Below are positions 25,565-33,090 of a DNA stretch of 64,000 bases, one piece after another. Positions within the stretch are counted from its first letter, which is position 1; each line of letters begins with the position of its first letter. Position numbers and translations under genes: made by a program. The notes under the pieces were generated by a model that was given only the letters and a program-made list of their open reading frames with translations, ran no database searches and was not told the DNA's origin. This stretch comes from Flavobacteriales bacterium (GTDB lineage: Bacteria > Bacteroidota > Bacteroidia > Flavobacteriales_F > PHOS-HE28). The stretch lies in assembly GCA_016703105.1 (NCBI GenBank), contig JADJCS010000005.1, positions 124,001 to 188,000 on the forward strand, in the 5' to 3' direction.

Positions 25565-27907
25565 CTATTTGGTGTAGTAGCCGCTGCCGTAGCCTTTGCC
25601 GGCCTTCACATCGTTCAAGAGCAGGTCGATGCGCCCCACCTTTTTGTCCACGAACATTTCGTTCACTACGCGCAATGCGCTGCGATGGGTGTAGTTCTGT
25701 CTCACCACGTAAAGTGTGACGTCGACATGCCGGGTGATGATCACATACTCGCTGACCAATCCCATCGGTGAGGCGTCCACGATCACTTGATCATAACGGG
25801 CCCGCAGGTCCCTGAACAGTTCGGTCATGCGCGGCATCTCCACCAGTTCCAACGGGTTCGGTGGCACTGGCCCAGCGGTGATCGCGTCCATGCCTTCGAT
25901 GTCGGTGCGCACGATGATATCGTCCAGGCTCGTCTCACCGATCAAGTAGGTGGAAAGCCCGGGACCCTCCGCCAGGCCGAGCGTTTCGCCCAGTCTTGGC
26001 CGACGCATATCGGCGTCCACGATCACGGTGCGCTTGCCGCTCAATGCAAGCACCGTGGCGAGGTTCACCGCACAGAAGGTTTTGCCTTCGCCGCTGCTGC
26101 TGCTGGTGAACCCGATCACCTGGCGCGCGGCGTTCGCGTTGAGGTATTGCAGATTGATCCGTGCCGTGCGGAAGGATTCGGCGAGCAGGGATTTCGGTTC
26201 GCTCGGTAGGATCCGTTTGCGCTTGCTGCCCGGTATGCTGGCCAGGATGGGGATGGGGCTGACGCGCTTCACATCGTCCATGTGCTCGATGCGGTCGTTG
26301 AAGAAATCGCGGATCAGAATGAAGGCGAGCGGTAGGAAGAGACCCAGCAGCATGGCTCCTCCCAATGCCGTCTTCTTATCCGGCGCGATCGGCCCGAACC
26401 CGCTCATGCGCGGCTCGTCCACGATGGTCTTGTCCACCTGGTCGCTGGCGATGGCGATGCCGGCTTCGGCGCGCTTCTCCATCAGGTAGTTGTACAGGTT
26501 ATCGCTCAGCTTGAACTTGCGCTCGATGTTCACCAGGCGGCGCTCGTTCTCGGGCAACTGGTTGAACTGGTAGTTGATGCCGCCCAGCCTCCGGTTCAGT
26601 TCAGCCAAGCTGATCTCCGCCTGGCTTATCAAGCCGGATGCGGTCTCGATCAAGGAGCTCTTGATGTTCTGGATCTTCCGCTCCATCGCGATGATGGTCG
26701 GGTTGCTCTTCATGGTGCTCAGGTTCTGCGCGGCCAGGTCCGCATACAGCTGGGTGAGTTGGATCACCAGGTTGTTGAGCACGGGATCGTCGATGCCCGA
26801 GCTGCTGGGAGCCGCCACATTGCGGAAATCCTCCGAGGAGCGCAGCTTCTCCAAAATGGTCGCGCAATACTGGCGCTTCTGCATTACCGCCGAACGCTCG
26901 TCCTCCAACCGGCTGCGGTCCTGGAAGAGCGCATCACTGGTGATGCCGGCGCTCATCATCCCACCGCTGGTGCCACGGAAACTCTCCATGCTGCTCTCCA
27001 CCTGCTTCAACGAATCGCTCACGCTACCGATCTGGTTGTCGATGAAGTTGATCGTCTTCAACCCCTTCTGTTGCTGCTTGTAGAGTTCTCCCTCGATGTA
27101 CGTGGACATCAGCTTGTCCAGGTAGTTGCGCTGTTTGCTCACCACTTCCCCCACGATGCCCAGTCCCACGATGTTGCTGGCGTCGCTCATGGGCTCGGCC
27201 AGGGTCATGCCCTGATACATCTTCACCAGCGCGTCCAGGCTGTTGATGTAGAAGAAGTAATCGCTGTCCTTGTTGTACTTGCGGTCCTCCGGGAATTCGA
27301 TCTTGAAGCTCAGGTGGTCACCAACGAACGGATCGCCGATCTTGGCGACCTGGTCGATCTCCACCTGCGCCAGGAACTCATCCACCACGGCCTGCTGGTT
27401 CACATTGTACAACCGCACGTTCTCCGCCTTGGCCCTCACCCGGTAGGTGCCCGCTTCCTTGTTGACCTCCACATGGATGGGCACGCCGGTGATGTGCAGT
27501 GAAGCGGTATCGAGCGTCACTTTGAACGGCGGGTAGTCATACCGCTCCTGGGTAAGGAACCGGTACTTCTCGTAGTAGGAGATCCCGAAATCCAGACGTT
27601 TCATCGTCTTCTCCACGTTGGTCCGGGAGGTGAGGATGGCGATGTGGTCCTCTATGTCGCCCCCCGCCTGCAGGAACGACATGCCCTTGATGAACTCGTC
27701 CTGCCCGCCTCCAAAGCTGTTGCGGCTCTTTTCGCCCATCAGCATGGTGGCGCTCACGTGGTACTGCTTCGGCGTGGTCTTGAGGTAGGCCATCGCGCCC
27801 GCCACGCTGAGACTCACCGTGATGAGAAAAAGCCACCACTTGGCCAGCAGCTTGCGGAAGATCGCCCGCAGGTCGATCGTCTCCGCCGCGGTAGTCCGTT
27901 CCGCCAT
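25565..27907 (-). CDS. Polysaccharide co-polymerase / bacterial tyrosine autokinase (Wzc-like)
   Basis: A 780-residue inner-membrane protein controlling chain length and export. A Wzz domain follows the first membrane segment (~25-45), then long coiled coils (~260-480), a second membrane segment (~510-530) and a cytoplasmic BY-kinase. Walker A is in SSSSGEGKT (K609), Walker A' is IVDADMRRPRLGE, and the C-terminus YGSGYYTK supplies clustered tyrosines for autophosphorylation, though fewer than in Wzc of E. coli. Its ATG overlaps the stop of the exporter gene (TAATG), implying coupled translation. Confidence 0.95.
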   Translation of the reverse strand: MAERTTAAETIDLRAIFRKLLAKWWLFLITVSLSVAGAMAYLKTTPKQYHVSATMLMGEKSRNSFGGGQDEFIKGMSFLQAGGDIEDHIAILTSRTNVEKTMKRLDFGISYYEKYRFLTQERYDYPPFKVTLDTASLHITGVPIHVEVNKEAGTYRVRAKAENVRLYNVNQQAVVDEFLAQVEIDQVAKIGDPFVGDHLSFKIEFPEDRKYNKDSDYFFYINSLDALVKMYQGMTLAEPMSDASNIVGLGIVGEVVSKQRNYLDKLMSTYIEGELYKQQQKGLKTINFIDNQIGSVSDSLKQVESSMESFRGTSGGMMSAGITSDALFQDRSRLEDERSAVMQKRQYCATILEKLRSSEDFRNVAAPSSSGIDDPVLNNLVIQLTQLYADLAAQNLSTMKSNPTIIAMERKIQNIKSSLIETASGLISQAEISLAELNRRLGGINYQFNQLPENERRLVNIERKFKLSDNLYNYLMEKRAEAGIAIASDQVDKTIVDEPRMSGFGPIAPDKKTALGGAMLLGLFLPLAFILIRDFFNDRIEHMDDVKRVSPIPILASIPGSKRKRILPSEPKSLLAESFRTARINLQYLNANAARQVIGFTSSSSGEGKTFCAVNLATVLALSGKRTVIVDADMRRPRLGETLGLAEGPGLSTYLIGETSLDDIIVRTDIEGMDAITAGPVPPNPLELVEMPRMTELFRDLRARYDQVIVDASPMGLVSEYVIITRHVDVTLYVVRQNYTHRSALRVVNEMFVDKKVGRIDLLLNDVKAGKGYGSGYYTK

Positions 27908-28698
27908 TACTTGTTCTGGTTCAGGATCACAACGTTGGCCACCAGCGCCAGCGCGCTGATCGCACCGAACAGGATGGTGAACAACTCCAGGTTCATCCGT
28001 CCGGCCCGGGCCTTCAATGTGGGCACGTAGACCACGTCGTTGGGGAGCAGGTAGTAGTACTCACTGGCCAGCACATCGGTGCCGCCGAGGTCCACGTAGA
28101 GCGCCTGCACACCGCGATCGCTCTGGCGCATCAGGGTGATCTTCTTCTTATCGCCATACTCCCCCGGGCCACCGGCCATGGCCAGGGCATCGAGGATGGT
28201 GATCTGGTTGTTGTAGATGAAGTACATGCCCGGGTTGCGCACGTCGCCCAATACGCTGATCCGGAAGCTCACCAGCTTCATGATCACCGTGGCGTTGGTG
28301 AAATACTCGTTGATCTTGCGTTGCACGAGGTCCTGCGCTTCGCCCACGGTAAGGCCCTGCACCTTGATCTTGCCCACCGTGGGCAACTGCACCTGGCCGT
28401 TCTTGTCCACCGAGAAGCCGTTCACGTAAAGCGCTGCATCGTTCACGCCGGCCACCCCGTTCTGGTTCTCCACGTTGAAGAAGCGGTGCGTGGCCTCGTC
28501 CAGCCCCATCACACGGATGGAGAGCACATCGTTCACCTGGATGCGGTACTCGAACTTGCGGTTCTCGAACAGCTTCGCCGATCCATTGCTCAGGGACCCG
28601 TCCTGCAGGTAGTTGATGTTGCGCCGCCCGCCCACGCACGAGGCCAGCACCATCATGCCCATCATTCCCACACCCAACAGCTTTGCTGCTTGCTTCAT
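27907..28698 (-). CDS. Polysaccharide biosynthesis/export lipoprotein (Wza-like)
   Basis: A 263-residue outer-membrane export channel subunit. The lipobox VLASC predicts lipidation at C21. The Poly_export domain (YRIQVNDVLSIRVMG) is followed by an SLBB-like region (ISVLGDVRNPGMYFI, GGPGEYGDKKKITLMR). The Bacteroidota form ends with a hydrophobic helix (ELFTILFGAISALALVANVVIL), also seen here. First gene of the leftward export operon Wza-Wzc-Wzx. Confidence 0.95.
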   Translation of the reverse strand: MKQAAKLLGVGMMGMMVLASCVGGRRNINYLQDGSLSNGSAKLFENRKFEYRIQVNDVLSIRVMGLDEATHRFFNVENQNGVAGVNDAALYVNGFSVDKNGQVQLPTVGKIKVQGLTVGEAQDLVQRKINEYFTNATVIMKLVSFRISVLGDVRNPGMYFIYNNQITILDALAMAGGPGEYGDKKKITLMRQSDRGVQALYVDLGGTDVLASEYYYLLPNDVVYVPTLKARAGRMNLELFTILFGAISALALVANVVILNQNK

Positions 28699-28785
28699 GC
28701 ACTTGGTCTTGGCCCCCCCTTGCCCGGCCCGGTCCTGCCTTGGAACGATCCAAGGAACAATGGCTCAGGGCTTTTACGAGCGCGC

Positions 28786-28793
28786 CAAAGATA
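28786..28793 (-). promoter_or_regulatory. Candidate -7 box upstream of the export operon
   Basis: TATCTTTG on the minus strand matches TAnnTTTG and lies 88 nt upstream of the Wza ATG, in the 149-nt gap after the DUF2490 gene. No TTG is found at the right distance upstream, so support is partial. Confidence 0.4.
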
Positions 28794-28847
28794 CGTGCCT
28801 CCCCTGACCCGGGTTTCAGCCGGATGCCGTGGTTATCGGCCTGAGGC

Positions 28848-29642
28848 TCAGGAACGATCCTTCGGCTTGCGCAGGTCCAGGTTGAGCAGCAAAGCCAGGT
28901 GGATCGTCGAATTGTACTCCAGCAGATCGGCACCGTTGGCGGCGCCCGGCCGCTGGATGTTCTGGAACAAATAGCCCAGCAGCACGCTGAACGGCTTGCT
29001 CACCTGGTAGCCCAGCAGCGCTGAGATCCGGTTCTGGTGGATGTAGTCCAGGTGCTGGGAGTCGCCGAAGTTGAGGAAGACCTCATCGTACAGGTTCGCT
29101 GTGAACACGCCGGGTTCCACCTTCTCATGCCCCAGCGGCAAGGTGAGCCACACCCGATAGCGGAACCGGCTCTGGTACCCATAGCCATCGAACTCGCCCT
29201 CGGAAGGATCGACCGCCTGGGGAAGGAGCCTGGCGATAAAGCGCTCCTCCATGCGGAACCGGTGGCCGAGCCTTACCCTCCCGATGGACTGACCCAACTG
29301 CACCTGCTGGAAGAGGTGATGCTCCCAATTGCCGAAGCGGATCGGGTATTCGCCGTAGGGATAGTTCTCGTAGTAGCTGTAGCCCAGCGTACACATCACC
29401 TGCTCGTTCAGGTGGTAGTTGATCGCCGGACGCAGCAGCAGCTGTTGCGCGCTGGCACCGAGATCCGCGCGGCGCCAGTGCGCCTCGGTATGGAAACTCC
29501 AATGCTCGCTGAAGCGCTGATCGCCCCAGTGGGAGACCCAGAGGTTGGCGTTGCTGTCCTCTACGCGTTGGGCGAAGAGGCCGCTAGCCAGGAATAAGGC
29601 AGCGAGCAGCAGGAGGGCACGGTGGAACATACGCGTTGCCAA
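28848..29642 (-). CDS. DUF2490 outer-membrane protein
   Basis: A 264-residue protein with a signal peptide (ALLLLAALFLASGLFAQ) and an outer-membrane beta-barrel-like body: alternating strands with YSYYENYPYG, HLFQQVQLG, RVRLGHRFRMEERFI and a final LHLALLLNLDLR-like strand. This matches DUF2490, a Bacteroidota family frequently beside polysaccharide export genes; no activity is established. M1 or M5 (29630) could be the start. It begins the leftward polysaccharide block. Confidence 0.85.
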   Translation of the reverse strand: MATRMFHRALLLLAALFLASGLFAQRVEDSNANLWVSHWGDQRFSEHWSFHTEAHWRRADLGASAQQLLLRPAINYHLNEQVMCTLGYSYYENYPYGEYPIRFGNWEHHLFQQVQLGQSIGRVRLGHRFRMEERFIARLLPQAVDPSEGEFDGYGYQSRFRYRVWLTLPLGHEKVEPGVFTANLYDEVFLNFGDSQHLDYIHQNRISALLGYQVSKPFSVLLGYLFQNIQRPGAANGADLLEYNSTIHLALLLNLDLRKPKDRS

Positions 29643-30223
29643 AGTTCAGGCTTCAGTTGACACGGGCACGGATCGAGATCCGCGCCAGCGAAGAGCCGCT
29701 TGAGCAAGGTGACGCCTTCCACATTGATACGGAATGACTCTTTTTGGAGGGGGCCCCTGCCATGTTCGCAGGTGGCTCCTTCATTATCGATATGGAAGGT
29801 CTATTAATGGATCTTTCAACTGACATGATCTCAGGTGAAGTGACAATGAGCGATGCGGACACCCTTTTGAACGGCCCGACACCTGCCATGATCTCATGTG
29901 CGTGGGGCATAATTGATGTTGCATGACTCTTAACGCACTGTGACGGTGTCTAGATCAAATGTGACAGCACTATGCAACCATATAATGGCATGGAATGATC
30001 CTGTACCAGCGGAAGGCTGACCATTAGATGCGATCCTTTAACTGAGCAGTTGGCTGCACGGATCAGGACCAATGCCATACCACTACTATGCATACACATA
30101 GTATATTTAGAACATCATATCCATTGACACCATTGAACAATACTAACTATTCATCACACTTTTTGGAACCCCGTTTTCGACGTGACGTTGAACCGTTGCC
30201 TACCAAAATAAAAGGCAACGACA
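29643..30223. other. Gene-poor, AT-richer intergenic stretch
   Basis: Some 580 nt without a recognisable gene. Short open frames exist on both strands (for example 29653-29910 minus and 29744-29926 plus) but neither has a recognisable family. An imperfect repeat around CATGATCTCA occurs near 29824 and 29887. The right part, from about 29930, is clearly AT-richer than the rest of the window and should contain the promoter of the 30224 gene; a 7-bp palindrome lies at 30084-30103. Confidence 0.5.
30084..30103. repeat. Palindrome TACTATG-N6-CATAGTA (operator candidate)
   Basis: Perfect 7-bp inverted repeat with a 6-nt centre, 121 nt upstream of the 30224 gene in AT-rich DNA. The symmetry suits a dimeric regulator; there is no T run, so a terminator is unlikely. 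Confidence 0.4.
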
Positions 30224-30907
30224 ATGAAAAAGAAAGACGAAAGCAAACTGAGCATGTTCTATGCTCTGTTGCAGGTGCTGGCCAGGCATGCTGCAGCTTG
30301 GACGGGGCTCGTCCCGTTCAAGAACGCCCGCGACGAGTTCGAGGGCAATGTGACGAGCTTGGAGGACGCGACCCAGACCCAGGAGACCAGCCTGAAAGGT
30401 GTGGCGTTGGACAAGCGCTTCAAGAAGGAGAAGATGGTGAAGAAGACGATGGAGGTGGCACGGAGCATTTTCGCCTATGCAGAGGACCAGGGTGATGTGG
30501 TGTTGCAGGCCAAGGTGAACTATAGCCCTAGCGCGTTGCTGCTAGCGCGTGACGCCGTGGTTGGCCAAACCTGCCAGAACATCCATGATCTGGGCACTAC
30601 GCTGCTGGCGAGCCTGGGCGCCTATGGCCTGGTAGCCGCTGACCTGACCGCGCAGCAAAACGCGATCGATGCCTATGTCGCTACAGTGGGTTCGCCCCGG
30701 GCGGCATTGACGGTGCGCAAGGGCGCGACGGCGGAGATCGATGCGCTGGTGAAGGACAGCATGAAGATCCTGACGAACCGGATGGACATGATGATGGCGG
30801 AGTTCGAGGAGAGCCATCCGGAATTCTTCCAGGAGTATTTCGATGCGCGCATGATCGTGGACAGCGGAAGTGAGAAGAAGAAGGACGACGAGGCGAAGGC
30901 GGCTTAG
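30224..30907 (+). CDS. Helical protein of unknown function
   Basis: A 227-residue protein without signal peptide or membrane segment, starting MKKKDESKLSMFYALLQVLARHAAAW and ending in an acidic/basic tail (SGSEKKKDDEAKAA). Predicted mostly alpha-helical with heptad-like spacing; it contains no motif I recognise. A canonical terminator follows it and an AT-rich leader precedes it, so it appears to be a single-gene unit. It separates the polysaccharide locus from the T9SS module. Confidence 0.65.
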   Translation: MKKKDESKLSMFYALLQVLARHAAAWTGLVPFKNARDEFEGNVTSLEDATQTQETSLKGVALDKRFKKEKMVKKTMEVARSIFAYAEDQGDVVLQAKVNYSPSALLLARDAVVGQTCQNIHDLGTTLLASLGAYGLVAADLTAQQNAIDAYVATVGSPRAALTVRKGATAEIDALVKDSMKILTNRMDMMMAEFEESHPEFFQEYFDARMIVDSGSEKKKDDEAKAA

Positions 30908-30930
30908 CCCTCACTTCACGAACGAGGTAA

Positions 30931-30959
30931 GCCCCGGACTGGTCCCGGGGTTTTCTCGT
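30931..30959 (+). terminator. Rho-independent terminator of the 30224 gene
   Basis: CCCCGG / CCGGGG stem (30932-30950) followed by TTTTCTCGTTT, 24 nt after the stop codon. Confidence 0.75.
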
Positions 30960-30982
30960 TTGGGGGGTGGTGGGGTTTTCTG

Positions 30983-31024
30983 GTTCTAGGTCCTAGGTCT
31001 TAGGTCTATGGTCTATGGTCTTTG
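30983..31024. repeat. Degenerate heptanucleotide tandem repeat
   Basis: About six imperfect 7-nt units of the type TAGGTCT / TATGGTC follow one another. The surrounding 30960-31314 holds no gene, only G/T-rich sequence, a GCC/GGC-type hairpin near 31060-31095 and the leader of the next gene. A related 7-nt periodicity occurs at 57511-57579. Confidence 0.55.
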
Positions 31025-31314
31025 GTGGGATGGGAGGTGGTTGGTTGTTGGGTTCTAGGTGGCCGGCATGCCTTCGCCGAAGGCTTCGGCAGCCAAAGAA
31101 GGCCATTGGTACATTGGTTAGGAGGTTGTGAAGGCGGACATCCGCGTTAGACGTGGACGAGAGCTGATGCATCGCTTGCCTGAGCGTTGATGGGCTTGGA
31201 TTTCTTGCGGTCAAGACCTAAGTTCGTTCTCGCCAAACCACCATGCCGCACAGGCCGTGCTTCATCGGCTGTGCGCGCGTCGGTGCGGATCAGCCCCATC
31301 CACAAACAACCACC

Positions 31315-32739
31315 ATGGCGAACGCGAAGACCGTTATCACGCTTTCCGCCCTGTTGGGACCTTGGTTCCAAGTAGCAGGGCAGCAGATGGTGGACAAGTA
31401 CCTCTGGGAGTTCGACACGCTGGGGGTAGGCGGCCATCCCAACGATGCGTTCAACGACCACCAGGCCTTCGTGGATGCCGCCGCGTTCTTTCAGGCGCGG
31501 CACGGTTACGGCACGTTGATCTTGGAGGATGGCGAGTACATCATGGGCGTGCAGCAACTGCGGAATGTGAACGATCCCTCTCCTGGACCGGGGTGGGACG
31601 ACTTTCGTTACCCTACCGGCGCCCTCAGCGCACCCAACTGCAAATCCCTGGTGGCTTCGCAGAACGGCTTCTTACTGGATAGCTGCTTCAACTTCACCAT
31701 CCAGGGCGGGACCAATACCAGCGTGCGCTACCGCGACTGCCTGTACTACGGCACCTTCCTGCGCGATTCGATCACCGGCGAGGTTTCCAGTGCTGTGGGC
31801 GTGACGGATACCATCGTGCTGGATACGCTCCAACAGGATACCATCGAGGTGCAGCGCTGCATGACCTGCTTGGACTCTCTGATCCTGCCCCAGTGGCTGA
31901 ACATCCCCTTGCGGCACGCGGCGGTGGGCACCATGTTCACCTTCACGTATTGCGACTCAGTCGCGGTGCGCAACGTGGAACTGAACGGCAACATCGATGC
32001 GGCCATACTCGGGGGCAAGGCCGCTTTCGATGGCATGCAGACCGCCTACGACGGCGTGAACCTCTGGGCATCCAGCCGATGCCTGATCGAGAACGTCCAT
32101 GCCCATCACTTCGGCCGGGATGGACTTATGCTAGCTGGCGACATATACACGGACTCGGTCCCTTTCGCGGACGCCTACCCCGGCTTGCAGGTGAGCACCG
32201 ACACGGCCGATAATAACGATACCATATTGACCAATCGCACGGTGCTGTTCGACAACCAAGTGCTTGGCAGCCAATTCCACTGGAACGGCCGCCAGGGTTT
32301 TTCCTGGACCGGGCTGGCCGGCCTGACCATGAGCGACTGCGAACTGAACTACAACGGTGCCGGCCGCTTGAGCAGCAGCCCGGGTTCGGGCATGGACATC
32401 GAAGGCATCGGCGGCCCCATGCGCGTGCGGCATGGCGTATTCACCGATTGCCGATACCTGCACAACCAAAATGGCGGCGTCGTCTCATCGGATGCCGCTT
32501 GCCTGGGCCAGCAGCATTTCACCTTTACCAACTGCACCTTAAAGGCAGGCTCGGAAGGGAGCGCCCTATGGCCCACCTCCCGTGGCATGCGGTTCTACGG
32601 GTGCCAGATCTATGGCCAGGTGGAGCACCTGTTCGAGCAAGCCGAGGATCTGCCACCCCGAAACCCCGACTTCAACCTAATGTTCCACAACACCAACTTC
32701 TATGAAGAGGACGGCCAATGGTCCTATCTGGGCGACTAG
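31315..32739 (+). CDS. Secreted beta-helix protein, N-terminal portion (broken gene, T9SS module copy 1)
   Basis: A 474-residue portion with signal peptide (TVITLSALLGPWFQVAGQQ) and parallel beta-helix coils: repeated short strands such as FNFTIQGG, FTFTYCDSVAVRNVELNG, LTMSDCELNYNG, FTNCTLKAG and MRFYGCQIYG. The stop after YLGD is probably due to an indel, because protein-like peptides continue in alternating frames to 33090 and then in the 33091 frame. The inferred intact gene is 31315-36335, a cell-surface protein of about 1,670 residues. The frame is open from 31243; ATG 31315 gives the signal peptide. Confidence 0.75.
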   Translation: MANAKTVITLSALLGPWFQVAGQQMVDKYLWEFDTLGVGGHPNDAFNDHQAFVDAAAFFQARHGYGTLILEDGEYIMGVQQLRNVNDPSPGPGWDDFRYPTGALSAPNCKSLVASQNGFLLDSCFNFTIQGGTNTSVRYRDCLYYGTFLRDSITGEVSSAVGVTDTIVLDTLQQDTIEVQRCMTCLDSLILPQWLNIPLRHAAVGTMFTFTYCDSVAVRNVELNGNIDAAILGGKAAFDGMQTAYDGVNLWASSRCLIENVHAHHFGRDGLMLAGDIYTDSVPFADAYPGLQVSTDTADNNDTILTNRTVLFDNQVLGSQFHWNGRQGFSWTGLAGLTMSDCELNYNGAGRLSSSPGSGMDIEGIGGPMRVRHGVFTDCRYLHNQNGGVVSSDAACLGQQHFTFTNCTLKAGSEGSALWPTSRGMRFYGCQIYGQVEHLFEQAEDLPPRNPDFNLMFHNTNFYEEDGQWSYLGD

Positions 32740-33090
32740 GGAAGGACATTGGGCCTCGAACTGTGCTGGAGGACCGCACAAGGTGGATCCTGGGTCAAGA
32801 GCGGGCCGCCAACGTCAACCTTCGATAGCTGCGGTTTCTTCACCAACTGCCAGGGCACGGTCCGTTTGTTGAGGGAGGTCCGAGGACCGATCGGAATCTC
32901 CGACCTTCCCGGTGGTGGGCGGGCCCCAATGCACCTGGCGGCGTTGCGTGCGCTGATCAGGCCGATTGCCCGGGACGGATACCGCGCAGGATGCTCGCTA
33001 CATCAAAGTTACCAATTGCACCTTTTGGAATACCGGGCTGAACGCGATGCACCGGCCTGACCCAGTTGCTGGGCATGGACTACGCCGACG
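32740..33090 (+). pseudogene. Frame-scrambled junction of the beta-helix gene
   Basis: No single frame spans this stretch, but credible beta-helix peptides occur in all three: TFDSCGFFTNCQG (in the frame of 31315), ARYIKVTNCTFWNTGLNAM (next frame) and LLGMDYADGE (third frame), after which VNGFTINIPRVPVRNEP resumes. At least three single-base gains or losses are needed to restore one reading frame. Confidence 0.6.

Noticed and set aside
29653..29910. 85-codon minus-strand gene
   Set aside because: No family, no ribosome-binding context, and a competing plus-strand frame over the same DNA; not enough support.
30983..31024. CRISPR array
   Set aside because: Units are 7 nt, degenerate and without spacers; no cas genes in the window.
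31060..31100. Insertion-sequence end (GC-rich inverted repeat)
   Set aside because: A short hairpin without a transposase or flanking target duplication.
32749..33060. 103-codon frame as an independent gene
   Set aside because: It is a patch of the frame-scrambled beta-helix gene; genuine peptides occupy only part of it.
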